Shown: positions 8,987 to 18,479 of the stretch, one piece after another
How positions within the stretch are numbered: the first letter of the stretch is position 1
How the letters are laid out: every line of letters begins with the position of its first letter
NCBI RefSeq assembly: GCF_003600645.1
Contig: NZ_CP032482.1
Location: 1,054,001-1,118,000, forward strand
Reading direction: 5' to 3'
Source of the DNA: Yersinia rochesterensis
GTDB lineage: Bacteria; Pseudomonadota; Gammaproteobacteria; Enterobacterales; Enterobacteriaceae
DNA: 64,000 bases
Program-made: the position numbers and the translations under genes
Notes under the pieces: model-generated
Told to the model about the DNA's origin: nothing
Database searches by the model: none
What the model saw: the letters and a program-made list of their open reading frames with translations, nothing else

Positions 8987-9792
8987 TGTTGAGATTTTCA
9001 AAATTTGCCATTGATGTTGCTCATTATCGTTGGCTTGGTCGAAAAAGCTGGCACCCTTTACTGAGTAATATTTCTTTGGAGGTGAACCCTGGGGAGTTAG
9101 TCGCGCTTGTCGGCGGCAGTGGTGAGGGTAAAAGTCTGCTCTTGCAAAGTGCGCTGGGGTTGTTGCCAGAAAACATGCGTTGCCGTGGCGAGATTATTCT
9201 GGATGGCGACGTTTTGTGCGCGCAAGACAAAATTGAGCGGCGCGGCAAAACATTATGTTATGTCCCTCAAGGGGTTAGTGCTTTGAACCCCCTGATAAAA
9301 GTGGGGTCGCAAATGACCCGTGCAGCACAACTCAGTGGCGTAAAACTGCGGCTGGAAGATGTCGCGATGCAACTACAAACCTATAATCTCGCACCGGGGT
9401 TGATACATGACTTTCCGCGCCAACTTTCTGGCGGCATGGCAAAACGGGTACTGACCAGTTGTGCAACCCTGACCCATGCTCGCTATATTCTGGCTGATGA
9501 AGTGACTTCATGGTTGGATGATGAGCACGCCTGCCAACTACTGACCCATTTGCGCGCTTTTTGCCAGCAAGGGCGGGGGATTTTATGGGTCACTCATGAT
9601 TTGGCGCTGGCAGCGCGGTTTGCCGATAAAATTGCGGTGTTACATAAAGGTGAATTGCACGAAACATTGAGTGCCGATGAGCTGAAAAATAACGGCGGTA
9701 GCCCGTGGTTGCAATCACTATGGGCGGCATTGCCGGAGCAGCAATTTGTCAGCCAGCCGATATCGCCAGTGGAGGTGGCAGAATATGTTTAG
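8986..9792 (+). CDS. yntD: YntD, ABC transporter ATPase (NikD-like)
   Basis: 268 residues. Walker A GGSGEGKS (about 42-49), Q-loop VPQGVS, signature LSGGMAKR, Walker B ILADEV followed by Thr instead of the usual catalytic Glu position being ILADEVTSWLD (Glu present), and switch His in VTHDLAL. The ATG overlaps the yntC stop by one base (TGATG). Energises import together with YntE in the cytoplasm. Confidence 0.88.
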   Translation: MLRFSKFAIDVAHYRWLGRKSWHPLLSNISLEVNPGELVALVGGSGEGKSLLLQSALGLLPENMRCRGEIILDGDVLCAQDKIERRGKTLCYVPQGVSALNPLIKVGSQMTRAAQLSGVKLRLEDVAMQLQTYNLAPGLIHDFPRQLSGGMAKRVLTSCATLTHARYILADEVTSWLDDEHACQLLTHLRAFCQQGRGILWVTHDLALAARFADKIAVLHKGELHETLSADELKNNGGSPWLQSLWAALPEQQFVSQPISPVEVAEYV

Positions 9793-10450
9793 TGTCGACC
9801 ACCTGACTATTGATCAAGGGGGAAAACGGCTGTGGGATTCGGTCTCATTTTCGTTGAAACCGGGAGAGCGATTGGGGATTTCAGCACCCAGTGGTTTTGG
9901 TAAAACCACCTTGGGGCGGGTGTTGGCACAATGGCAATCGGCAATATCAGGGCAAATTTTAATCAATGGCGCGCCACTGGCTAAAAAGGGTTATTGCCCT
10001 GTTCAATTAGTACCTCAGCATCCTGAACAAAGCTTCAATCCTTATCGGACAACAGGTGAGAGTTTGCATGATGCCTGGCGGCCTGATGCACAGTGGCTTG
10101 AGCGAATGGTGGTTAATCCGGTTTGGCTAAAACGGCGGCCTGATGAATTATCTGGCGGGGAATTAGCCCGCATTGCCCTGTTGAGAGCTTTGGATCCCCG
10201 AACCCGTTATTTGATTGCCGATGAAGTCACCGCGCAATTAGATGCCCATGTTCAAGCACAAATTTGGCTAGTTTTATTGGAGGAGGCCGCCCGCCGCCCG
10301 TTAGGATTAATTGTTTTCAGCCACAATAAATCCCTATTGGAGAAAGTCTGCTCACGTATATGGATACCTGAAAGAGAGCATGAAAAACCGCCTTATTCGC
10401 GGCCAGAGCTAAATCCTCATCTCGGTTTGTCCATGATAAAAACAGGCTGA
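9785..10450 (+). CDS. yntE: YntE, ABC transporter ATPase (NikE-like)
   Basis: 221 residues. Walker A APSGFGKT, signature LSGGELAR, Walker B LIADEVTAQLD and a terminal switch motif FSHNKS. Start 9785 is chosen because GGAGGTGG precedes it and because MFSVDHLTI is the normal first strand of the fold; an upstream ATG at 9746 is inside yntD without a ribosome-binding site. It overlaps yntD by eight bases and is the last gene of the ynt operon. It is shorter than NikE (about 265 aa). Confidence 0.85.
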   Translation: MFSVDHLTIDQGGKRLWDSVSFSLKPGERLGISAPSGFGKTTLGRVLAQWQSAISGQILINGAPLAKKGYCPVQLVPQHPEQSFNPYRTTGESLHDAWRPDAQWLERMVVNPVWLKRRPDELSGGELARIALLRALDPRTRYLIADEVTAQLDAHVQAQIWLVLLEEAARRPLGLIVFSHNKSLLEKVCSRIWIPEREHEKPPYSRPELNPHLGLSMIKTG

Positions 10451-11379
10451 ATTCGGTGATCATTAATGGGAGGTAAATAAAAAATCTACAATAAAGTAAT
10501 AATGGTTGACTGAATAAGTAGTTTTTATAGACATAAAATTAAAAATATCTTGACTAGGGTCATGTTATTTTTAAATAGTTAAAACTGTTATCTGCCAGAT
10601 AGGAGGAGTAACTGTTAACATAGCGGATAGATAAGGTTTTATCATTGAGATGATGTGCCGGTAAATATTCATTTGTAATGAGTGTAAACTTAATTCCAGA
10701 GTATTTCTAATGTTGGGGTGTGTTTTTATACATCATTTTACAAGGTTGATATTCCTTGTGATTTATCCTGCTTGCTTTTTATCCTAAATATTTCTTTAGC
10801 ATAAACCCTCTATTTAAATTCCATGAAAACTTCATTCGCGACAAATATAAACTAATAGAAAATTTAATATATCATATTGATTTTATACGGTTATTTTTTT
10901 GTTTCTTTGTGTTTTACACGTCAATTTTTATTAAGTTTTCAATTAGTAATGAATTTTTCAGGTTTTGGTCTATATTGGTTAGAGATGATTTTTTTATAGC
11001 AAAATATTGATTTATAGACATCTCTGCTACAAAAAAATAGACCGAAACTAGGTGTTGAATACAGGGATTTAGTAGCTATGACATTAGCTATAGAACGCAA
11101 ACGATTAATCGATTTTCCTCTGTATCTTTCACTATGGATAAAGGCAGTTATTCTTTTCTGTTTTAGTAAAAAATTATTAATGAACACTCTTTTACTATTG
11201 ATTGAGATAACTAAAAGCGGTAAAAAACACCTATCCGAACAAATCATCATACAAATAAATCTGACGGGATAACCCGACTAACACAGTTGTGATTCTCAAC
11301 TGTGCCACTGCGGTTATTGGTCGTCTTCAGTTGGTTGTTTTTCTCACTTTCACTTTTTTAACACGATACAGGAGGGCTT
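10451..11379. other. AT-rich intergenic region and urease leader
   Basis: About 930 bases between yntE and ureA. It is very AT-rich in 10451-11080 and has no gene I would support; short frames at 11078-11272 (+) and 10939-11250 (-) overlap each other and lack ribosome-binding sites. A TTGACT at about 10554 could be a -35. The 3' end carries two small dyads, CGGG-ataa-CCCG (about 11264-11275) and the 8-bp inverted repeat at 11282-11304. Urease regulation by pH, temperature or a metal regulator probably acts here. Confidence 0.5.
11282..11304. repeat. inverted repeat in ureA leader
   Basis: Perfect CACAGTTG / CAACTGTG arms with a 7-base spacer, about 75 bases before the ureA start codon. No T-run follows, so it is not a terminator; operator or mRNA hairpin. 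Confidence 0.7.
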
Positions 11380-11682
11380 ATGCAGCTCACCCCAAGAGAA
11401 GTTGAAAAGCTCATGATCTACACGCTGTCTGATGTGGCGTTCAAACGCAAAGCGCGTGGCTTGAAACTCAATTATCCGGAGGCCGTTTCTATTATCACAG
11501 TGACTGCAATGGAAGGGGCCAGAGATGGCAAATCTGTAGAAGATGTGATGAAAGAAGCCAGTAAAGTTCTCACAAAAGACGATGTGATGGACGGCGTGGC
11601 TGATTTGATTCCAAATGTTCAGGTTGAAGCAATTTTCACCGACGGTAGCCGTTTGGTCACGGTGCACGACCCCATTAAATGA
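11380..11682 (+). CDS. ureA: urease subunit gamma
   Basis: 100 residues, the usual length of UreA. It starts [20 protein letters not shown] and contains [21 protein letters not shown], both conserved in all urease gamma chains. It is the smallest structural subunit of cytoplasmic urease, which hydrolyses urea to ammonia and carbamate. In Yersinia ammonia production supports survival in acid. ATACAGGAGGGCTT gives a strong ribosome-binding site. First gene of ureABCEFGD. Confidence 0.97.
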   Translation: MQLTPREVEKLMIYTLSDVAFKRKARGLKLNYPEAVSIITVTAMEGARDGKSVEDVMKEASKVLTKDDVMDGVADLIPNVQVEAIFTDGSRLVTVHDPIK

Positions 11683-11735
11683 ATGACGGCAGCATGCGAG
11701 TAAAACCTGAACTGAACATTGCAGAGGATTAAAGC

Positions 11736-12230
11736 ATGAGCACAAAAACAAATACCACAAAGGCAAGTACCGCAAAGGCAACGAGCACAAAGACGAACAG
11801 AGGAACGAAATCAAGTACCGCTTATTCAGAACAAAATACCCCGCTCGGTGGCTGCATTTTAGCTGATACGCCGATCACCTTTAATGAGAATAAGCCTGTT
11901 ACTAAAGTGAAGGTCCGTAACACTGGTGACCGGCCAATCCAAATTGGCTCACATTTCCACTTTTTTGAAGTTAACCGCGCTCTGGAGTTTGACCGTGCTG
12001 CGGCTTACGGAAAAAGACTGAATATCTCTTCAACAACTGCAATCCGTTTTGAACCCGGTGATGAAACCGAAGTTCCGCTGATCCCTTTCGGTGGCAAGCA
12101 AACACTGTATGGCTTTAATAACCTGGTGGATGGTTGGACCGGTGAGGGCGTGGTGCCTAATAGCGAACGCCCGGATAAGCTCGAAGCTATCCGCCGCGCG
12201 GCTGAGCGCGGTTTCAAATCGTCTAAATGA
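11736..12230 (+). CDS. ureB: urease subunit beta with long N-terminal extension
   Basis: 164 residues. The beta fold begins near residue 36 ([19 protein letters not shown]) and continues with the conserved [17 protein letters not shown] and [23 protein letters not shown]. Residues 1-35 are a Thr/Lys/Ser-rich low-complexity extension absent from the roughly 105-residue Klebsiella chain. The rest of the added length is at the C-terminus ([15 protein letters not shown]), as in other ureases with larger assemblies. GCAGAGGATTAAAGC precedes ATG 11736. Confidence 0.96.
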   Translation: MSTKTNTTKASTAKATSTKTNRGTKSSTAYSEQNTPLGGCILADTPITFNENKPVTKVKVRNTGDRPIQIGSHFHFFEVNRALEFDRAAAYGKRLNISSTTAIRFEPGDETEVPLIPFGGKQTLYGFNNLVDGWTGEGVVPNSERPDKLEAIRRAAERGFKSSK

Positions 12231-12327
12231 CACTTTATTTCAATAAAAATCATCGAAATTCGCATACGTGTATTTAGTTATAAAACTATTTAGCTAACAA
12301 CTACACGCACCGGAAAAGGAGCGACAG

Positions 12328-14046
12328 ATGCCTCAAATTTCTCGGCAAGAATACGCGGGTCTATTTGGCCCAACGACGGGCGATAAAATCCGTTTGGGTG
12401 ATACCAATCTGTTTATCGAAATCGAAAAAGACCTACGTGGATATGGTGAAGAGTCAGTTTACGGCGGGGGTAAGTCATTACGCGATGGGATGGGCGCCAA
12501 TAACCATCTAACCCGTGATAATGGCGTACTGGATTTAGTGATAACCAACGTCACTATTGTTGATGCCCGCTTAGGGGTGATTAAAGCTGACGTTGGCATC
12601 CGTGATGGCAAAATTGCCGGGATAGGTAAAAGCGGCAACCCAGGCGTGATGGATGGCGTGACACCTGGCATGGTGGTGGGCGTCAGCACTGATGCTATTT
12701 CCGGTGAACATTTGATTCTGACCGCCGCGGGTATTGATAGTCACATTCACTTAATCTCTCCGCAGCAGGCTTACCATGCGCTATCTAATGGCGTGGCGAC
12801 TTTCTTCGGCGGGGGTATTGGCCCAACCGATGGTACCAATGGGACGACGGTAACACCTGGCCCGTGGAACATCCGCCAGATGCTGCGCTCGGTCGAAGGC
12901 CTTCCTGTCAACATCGGTATTCTGGGTAAAGGTAATTCTTACGGCCGTGGCCCATTGATAGAACAGGCGATCGCCGGTGTTGTCGGCTATAAAGTCCACG
13001 AAGACTGGGGTGCGACAGCCAATGCGATCCGACATTCATTGCGGATGGCAGATGAGATGGATATTCAGGTTTCGGTACATACCGATAGCCTGAATGAATG
13101 TGGTTATGTTGAAGATACCATTGATGCATTCGAAGGCCGCACAATCCATACCTTCCATACTGAAGGTGCGGGTGGGGGCCATGCGCCGGATATCATTCGC
13201 GTCGCCAGCCAGCCTAACGTACTGCCAAGTTCGACTAACCCAACCCTGCCGTATGGGGTTAATAGTCAAGCCGAACTGTTCGACATGATTATGGTGTGTC
13301 ATAACCTTAACCCGAATGTGCCCGCGGACGTCTCCTTCGCCGAAAGCCGTGTGCGCCCGGAAACCATCGCGGCAGAAAACGTCCTGCACGATATGGGGGT
13401 TATCTCCATGTTCTCCAGTGACTCACAAGCCATGGGGCGTGTTGGGGAAAACTGGTTGCGTGTCATGCAAACCGCTAACGCGATGAAAGCATCTCGCGGC
13501 AAATTGCCAGAAGATGCGCCGGGCAACGATAATTTCCGCGTCCTGCGTTATGTGGCAAAAATCACTATTAACCCGGCGATTGCGCAAGGTGTTAGCCATG
13601 TCATCGGCTCTGTTGAAGTGGGCAAAATGGCCGACCTGGTGCTGTGGGACCCACGTTTCTTCGGCGCTAAACCTAAAATGGTTATCAAAGGTGGCATGAT
13701 CAACTGGGCGGCGATGGGTGACCCGAACGCATCATTGCCGACGCCACAACCGGTATTCTACCGTCCAATGTTTGGTGCCATGGGTAAAACCATGCAAGAC
13801 ACTTGCGTCACCTTCGTTTCTCAGGCTGCACTGGATGACGGTGTGAAAGAGAAAGCTGGGCTGGATCGTCAGGTTATAGCGGTTAAAAACTGCCGTACCA
13901 TTTCTAAACATGACTTGGTGCGTAATGACCAAACACCAAACATTGAAGTGGACCCTGAAACCTTTGCGGTGAAAGTGAACGGCGTACATGCCACCTGTGA
14001 GCCAATTGAGACCGCGTCAATGAACCAACGCTACTTCTTTGGTTAA
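12328..14046 (+). CDS. ureC: urease subunit alpha (catalytic)
   Basis: 572 residues, full length. All active-site residues are visible: nickel ligands His139 and His141 (GIDSHIHL), the lysine to be carbamylated Lys222 ([11 protein letters not shown]), His251 (VHTDSLNE), His277 ([13 protein letters not shown]), the flap Cys324-His325 (MVCHNLNP) and Asp365 (SSDSQAMGR). The AAAGGAGCGACAG site precedes ATG 12328. The stop codon lies inside a 16-bp tandem repeat. Nothing suggests inactivation. Confidence 0.98.
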   Translation: MPQISRQEYAGLFGPTTGDKIRLGDTNLFIEIEKDLRGYGEESVYGGGKSLRDGMGANNHLTRDNGVLDLVITNVTIVDARLGVIKADVGIRDGKIAGIGKSGNPGVMDGVTPGMVVGVSTDAISGEHLILTAAGIDSHIHLISPQQAYHALSNGVATFFGGGIGPTDGTNGTTVTPGPWNIRQMLRSVEGLPVNIGILGKGNSYGRGPLIEQAIAGVVGYKVHEDWGATANAIRHSLRMADEMDIQVSVHTDSLNECGYVEDTIDAFEGRTIHTFHTEGAGGGHAPDIIRVASQPNVLPSSTNPTLPYGVNSQAELFDMIMVCHNLNPNVPADVSFAESRVRPETIAAENVLHDMGVISMFSSDSQAMGRVGENWLRVMQTANAMKASRGKLPEDAPGNDNFRVLRYVAKITINPAIAQGVSHVIGSVEVGKMADLVLWDPRFFGAKPKMVIKGGMINWAAMGDPNASLPTPQPVFYRPMFGAMGKTMQDTCVTFVSQAALDDGVKEKAGLDRQVIAVKNCRTISKHDLVRNDQTPNIEVDPETFAVKVNGVHATCEPIETASMNQRYFFG

Positions 14047-14095
14047 TGAAAGCTTTGGTTAATGAAAGCTTTGGTTAGTAAAAGCTTTGGCTAAC
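14038..14095 (+). repeat. 16-bp tandem repeat across the ureC stop
   Basis: The unit TTTGGTTAATGAAAGC occurs at 14038-14053 and 14054-14069 exactly, at 14070-14085 with two changes, and partially at 14086-14095. The first copy includes the last two codons and TAA of ureC. Copy number may vary by slippage without changing UreC. Confidence 0.95.
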
Positions 14096-14264
14096 GGATG
14101 AGTCTGGATGTAAATCCAGTTCTTAAGTATTCAGCTTGCCCAGGGTAAGTGTCATCTGGCTCAAGGATGGGCCGCGAAAATGGCTGGGATGAGTGGCACA
14201 TAAACGGATTTTATTACTTTGGGCAACTGGCTTTTGCCAAAAATACAGGCAAGGAGTCAATAAC

Positions 14265-14951
14265 ATGATTTTGATAGAGCACATTCTTGGCAATGTGAAA
14301 AAAGATCCGATTTGGCAAGAGAAGCTCAAAGACGCCACTTTTGATCTCTTGGTTTTGGATCAACGGGAAGCACAAAAAAGCCGCTGCCGTAAACTCAGCA
14401 CTCAGGGATTAGATCTCGGTATTTCGCTCGATCGACACGTCGTCCTTGCTGATGGCGATGTGCTGGCATGGGATGAAAAAAACCGTGTCGCCGTAGTGGT
14501 GCAAATCAATTTGCGCGATGTCATGGTGATTGACTTGAGTGAACTGAAAAGTCGTTCTCCAGATGAACTGATTAAAACCTGTTTTGAGCTGGGGCATGCA
14601 CTGGGTAACCAGCACTGGAAAGCGGTAACGAAACATAATGAAGTTTATGTGCCTCTGACGGTAGCCACCACTATGATGGATTCCGTGATGAGAACCCATG
14701 GCTTCCAGCATTTACCTTTCCGTTTTGTTAAGGGGGCAGAAATTCTGCCGCTGCTCAGTAATTCTGAAGCGCGCCTGCTATTTGGCGGGGCTGAAGATAC
14801 CGATACTCATGTTCATGTCGCCAGTCCTTTGGATGAACCCCATGGTTCCGGCTTACATATTCACGCGATTCATTCCCACGGCGATGGGCATTCACATGAC
14901 CATGACCACAGTCATAGCCACGGCGATCATGACCACGACCATAAACACTGA
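14265..14951 (+). CDS. ureE: urease accessory protein UreE (nickel metallochaperone)
   Basis: 228 residues. Start 14265 follows AAGGAG at ideal spacing; an in-frame GTG at 14193 has no such site. The N-terminal peptide-binding domain is followed by the nickel-binding domain ([16 protein letters not shown], with the conserved GNxH His). The C-terminal 45 residues hold a dense His/Asp tail of alternating H-S-H-D type that can bind several nickel ions. UreE delivers nickel to the UreDFG-apo-urease complex in the cytoplasm. Confidence 0.96.
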   Translation: MILIEHILGNVKKDPIWQEKLKDATFDLLVLDQREAQKSRCRKLSTQGLDLGISLDRHVVLADGDVLAWDEKNRVAVVVQINLRDVMVIDLSELKSRSPDELIKTCFELGHALGNQHWKAVTKHNEVYVPLTVATTMMDSVMRTHGFQHLPFRFVKGAEILPLLSNSEARLLFGGAEDTDTHVHVASPLDEPHGSGLHIHAIHSHGDGHSHDHDHSHSHGDHDHDHKH

Positions 14952-14972
14952 TTCACGCAGGGAGGCACCGCA

Positions 14973-15659
14973 ATGAATGCATCAGACCTCATTCGTATCA
15001 TGCAATTTGGTGATTCCGTTCTGCCGGTCGGGGCCTTTACGTTTTCCAATGGTGTGGAATCTGCCATTCAAACAGGCGTCGTGCATGACGTGCAGACGTT
15101 AAAAGGCTTTGTTTTGACGGCGCTAAAGCAGGCTGCCAGCTGTGATGGAATGGGGGTTGTTGTTGCCCACCGAGCAGTGGTAGCCGACTCTCGTGACGAT
15201 ATTATCCGTGCTGATTGGGCCGTGCATAACCGTAAATTAAATGAAGAAAGCCGCTTGATGGCAACCCGTATGGGGAAAAAGCTGGCGGAGATGTCAATCC
15301 ACGTGGTGGAGCATCCGCTGATCAGCTGGTGGCTGGAGCAGATAAAAAGTGGCAATACCGCAGGGACTTATCCGGTCACTCAGGCGGTAGTCATGGCAGC
15401 ACAGGGGATAGGGCAGCGCGAAGTGGTGGTAATGCATCAATATGGCGTGGCGATGACGATATTAAGTGCGGCCATGCGGTTGATGCGCGTAACCCATTTC
15501 GACACACAACATATCTTGTTTGAATTGAACCACGACATTGAGAAGTTCTGTGATATCGCCGAAATTGGCGATATTAACCAGATGTCTTCTTATGTCCCTA
15601 TTGTGGATGTTCTGGCGGCGGTACACGTGAAAGCGCACGTCCGCTTATTTAGTAACTGA
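14973..15659 (+). CDS. ureF: urease accessory protein UreF
   Basis: 228 residues, all-helical. Conserved N-terminus ([28 protein letters not shown]) and the central YPVTQAVV segment mark UreF, which bridges UreD and UreG and gates GTP hydrolysis during nickel insertion. ATG 14973 has GGGAGGCACC upstream and follows ureE by 21 bases. Confidence 0.96.
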   Translation: MNASDLIRIMQFGDSVLPVGAFTFSNGVESAIQTGVVHDVQTLKGFVLTALKQAASCDGMGVVVAHRAVVADSRDDIIRADWAVHNRKLNEESRLMATRMGKKLAEMSIHVVEHPLISWWLEQIKSGNTAGTYPVTQAVVMAAQGIGQREVVVMHQYGVAMTILSAAMRLMRVTHFDTQHILFELNHDIEKFCDIAEIGDINQMSSYVPIVDVLAAVHVKAHVRLFSN

Positions 15660-15759
15660 TCGGGCATTCAGTGACCGATAAAAATGAATTCTGAGTGCTG
15701 GGTTTTTTCTGCTAACCGAGTACAGAGCCAAAAACAGATTAAATTGAGAGGATGACCCC

Positions 15760-16425
15760 GTGAATAGCCATTCAACCGATAAACGCAAAAAGATTACCCG
15801 CATTGGTATTGGTGGCCCGGTAGGTTCAGGTAAAACCGCCATTATCGAAGTTATTACCCCGATTCTGATCAAACGGGGCATTAAGCCACTGATCATTACC
15901 AATGACATTGTCACCACCGAGGATGCCAAACAGGTAAAACGCACCCTGAAAGGCATTCTGGATGAAGAAAAGATCCTTGGCGTTGAAACTGGTGCCTGCC
16001 CGCATACTGCGGTGCGTGAAGACCCAAGCATGAATATTGCTGCGGTGGAGGAGATGGAAGAGCGCTTCCCTGACAGTGACTTGATTATGATTGAAAGTGG
16101 CGGTGACAACCTTACGCTAACCTTCAGCCCGGCACTGGCAGACTTCTATATCTATGTTATTGATGTGGCGGAAGGGGAAAAAATTCCGCGTAAAAATGGC
16201 CCGGGCTTGGTTCAGGCGGACATTCTGGTTATCAACAAAATTGACCTCGCCCCTTATGTTGGTGCCAGTCTGGATGTGATGGAAAGTGATACCAAAGTGG
16301 TTCGCGGCGAGCGCCCTTATATTCTGACCAACTGCAAAACGGGTCAGGGCATTGAAGAGCTGGTGGATATGATAATGCGCGATTTCTTGTTTACTCACGT
16401 ACAGCCGCAAGGAGAGCATGCATGA
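15760..16425 (+). CDS. ureG: urease accessory GTPase UreG
   Basis: 221 residues. P-loop GGPVGSGKT (18-26), the metal-binding CPH motif in [15 protein letters not shown], switch region [12 protein letters not shown] and the guanine-specificity motif NKIDL are intact. UreG couples GTP hydrolysis to nickel delivery. Translation starts at GTG 15760 after GAGAGGATG. The 100-base gap after ureF contains no gene. Confidence 0.97.
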   Translation: MNSHSTDKRKKITRIGIGGPVGSGKTAIIEVITPILIKRGIKPLIITNDIVTTEDAKQVKRTLKGILDEEKILGVETGACPHTAVREDPSMNIAAVEEMEERFPDSDLIMIESGGDNLTLTFSPALADFYIYVIDVAEGEKIPRKNGPGLVQADILVINKIDLAPYVGASLDVMESDTKVVRGERPYILTNCKTGQGIEELVDMIMRDFLFTHVQPQGEHA

Positions 16426-17405
16426 CATCGCAGAGCCAGAATATCGTGGAAACTCCTTCACGGGTTCGCGCTCACGCATTAGGTGTTAACGCGCCGGAAT
16501 TAGCGGAATATCAAGATGAACCGGCGCAAATGCGTAGCGGGGCCGTAGGGAAAAGTGGCTATCTCAAGCTGAGATTTGCCAAACGTGAGCATCGCAGCAT
16601 TTTGGCAGAAATGGAGCGGCGGGTGCCGTCGATGGTGCAAAAAGCGCTGTATTGGGATGAAGAAATGCCAGAATTGCCGTGTGTCACTATGATTTCGACC
16701 TCAGGGTGCATTTTACAAGGGGACCGGCTGGCCACTGATGTGATTGTGGAGGCGGGGGCTTGTGCTCATGTCACCACACAGTCGGCGACTAAAGTCCACA
16801 TGATGAATGCGAACTATGCATCGCAGATACAAAATTTTACTGTAGAAGAAGGCGGCTATCTGGAATTTATGCCGGACCCGCTTATTCCACACCGTAATTC
16901 GCGCTTTATTACCGACACCACCATTAATATTCATCCTACGGCGACTGCGATTTATTCGGAAGTGCTGATGTCTGGGCGTAAATATCACCATGCGGACGAA
17001 CGCTTTGGTTTTGATGTTTATTCATCCCGAGTGGCGGCACACGTTTTTTTGGGTAAAGAACTGCCAGCGGGTAAAGAGCTATTTGTAGAAAAATATGTGC
17101 TGGAGCCAAAGTCAGAAAGCCTGGATGCCATCGGAGTTATGCAATCCTTTGATGCGTTTGGCAATGTGATTTTATTAACGCCCAAAGAGCATCACGATCG
17201 AATTCTGGCGAGAGTACCGGCCCATTTTGATATGAAAGGCGGCATTGCCAGTGGGGCGACGCGTCTACCGAATGATTGTGGTCTGGTGTTTAAAGCACTG
17301 GGTATCGACAGTGCTGGCGTTAAGAATGAAATCCGTGAGTTCTGGAAAATAGCTCGAGAGGAAATTCTCGGTATTACATTGCCAGAAAAATTCTTGTGGC
17401 GCTAA
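16422..17405 (+). CDS. ureD: urease accessory protein UreD
   Basis: 327 residues. The UreD beta-helix protein forms the scaffold on apo-urease. Recognisable elements are [25 protein letters not shown] and [14 protein letters not shown]. The ATG overlaps the ureG stop by four bases (ATGA), and GGAGAGCATGC precedes it. The gene order places ureD last, as in other yersiniae, rather than first as in Klebsiella. Confidence 0.95.
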   Translation: MTSQSQNIVETPSRVRAHALGVNAPELAEYQDEPAQMRSGAVGKSGYLKLRFAKREHRSILAEMERRVPSMVQKALYWDEEMPELPCVTMISTSGCILQGDRLATDVIVEAGACAHVTTQSATKVHMMNANYASQIQNFTVEEGGYLEFMPDPLIPHRNSRFITDTTINIHPTATAIYSEVLMSGRKYHHADERFGFDVYSSRVAAHVFLGKELPAGKELFVEKYVLEPKSESLDAIGVMQSFDAFGNVILLTPKEHHDRILARVPAHFDMKGGIASGATRLPNDCGLVFKALGIDSAGVKNEIREFWKIAREEILGITLPEKFLWR

Positions 17406-17466
17406 GAGCTTAGGCCGAGTCATCGGCCTCATGCATTTACAGCTTCAAGTCAGAAGGGTAAAAATA

Positions 17467-18456
17467 ATGAATGCAAAAACAGGTCACCAATCCGGTTGGG
17501 CACAACTGAGTGCTTCGAATGTTTTCATTGAATTTATCGATACAACGTTGCGCGGCTGTGCTCAAGTCATGTTCCAGAATAACCCACTCACTGGGCTATT
17601 CTTTTTTATTGCCATATTTGTCGGAGCCTATGGCGAAGGAAACCCTGCTGTAGCCTATGGCTGTGTATTGGGTACTGTGGTTGCCACACTTACGGGGTTA
17701 ACCATGCGGGACCGTAAATCGTGGCGCTCAGGATTATACGGTTATAACGGCTGTCTGGTAGGGGCGGCACTGCCGACATTCTTGGTCGTCACGCCGGTTG
17801 TCTGGGCCTGTATTGTTTTGGGCAGTATTGTGTCGGTCATTGTCATGGTTTGTATCGCCGATATTTTAAAAACCTGGAAAGTTGCAGCATTAACCGCACC
17901 TTTTGTTCTAACCACTTGGATGATATTGCTGGCCAGCTACGCCTTTTCCGGTCTGCAAAGTAGTGGATTACCAGCACCAGCACTGCCCCATCAATTGATG
18001 TTAGAGACCAGCGCGGCGGCTGGTGGCAATATTTTCGTCAGCATGTTTAATGGTGTTTCGCAGGTATTTCTATTCAGTAGTTTAATTGGCGGCATTCTTT
18101 TTATCATTGGGCTGGCGGTGGAATCACTGTGGGCGGCAGTTTTTGCCCTTGGTGGCTCGCTATTGGCACTTTTTACCGCCATATTCCTCGGGGCAAATCC
18201 CAGCAGTATTGATGTCGGACTTTATGCATTCAGTGCGGTACTGACAGCGATTGCCTTAGGTTCGACATTTAATAAACCGAGCTGGCGTGTTTTGGCTTAT
18301 ACCATCGTCGGCGTTATTTTTACGGTTATCGTACAGGGTGCGCTAAATATCTTCCTGGCCCCGGTGGGTATTCCTACGTTGACCATGCCTTTTGTTCTCG
18401 CTTCATGGTTATTCCTGGTCCCTAATAAAGAAGTGATGCCAGCACATAGACAATAG
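17467..18456 (+). CDS. yut: urea transporter of the UT (Yut) family
   Basis: About 329 residues, ten hydrophobic segments in two repeats. The family motif NPLTGLFFFIAIFVGA sits near the N-terminus, and its counterpart LGANPSSIDVGLYAFSAVLTAIALG in the second repeat. Start 17467 is supported by AGAAGGG. UT proteins are trimeric channels that pass urea down its gradient across the inner membrane. Position right after ureD matches the Yut protein described in Y. pseudotuberculosis. It supplies substrate to urease. Confidence 0.93.
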   Translation: MNAKTGHQSGWAQLSASNVFIEFIDTTLRGCAQVMFQNNPLTGLFFFIAIFVGAYGEGNPAVAYGCVLGTVVATLTGLTMRDRKSWRSGLYGYNGCLVGAALPTFLVVTPVVWACIVLGSIVSVIVMVCIADILKTWKVAALTAPFVLTTWMILLASYAFSGLQSSGLPAPALPHQLMLETSAAAGGNIFVSMFNGVSQVFLFSSLIGGILFIIGLAVESLWAAVFALGGSLLALFTAIFLGANPSSIDVGLYAFSAVLTAIALGSTFNKPSWRVLAYTIVGVIFTVIVQGALNIFLAPVGIPTLTMPFVLASWLFLVPNKEVMPAHRQ

Positions 18457-18479
18457 TGATTTTATTCTGGAGTACTAAC

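Noticed and set aside
5638..10450. ynt cluster as an oligopeptide transporter
   Set aside because: Family membership alone allows it, but contiguity with urease and the described ynt locus in Yersinia favour nickel; kept as an alternative only.
10939..11272. Overlapping short frames on both strands upstream of ureA
   Set aside because: No ribosome-binding sites, AT-rich random composition, mutually overlapping, no recognisable protein.
14038..14095. Tandem repeat as attachment site or CRISPR remnant
   Set aside because: No spacers, no integrase or cas genes, simple 16-bp head-to-tail units.
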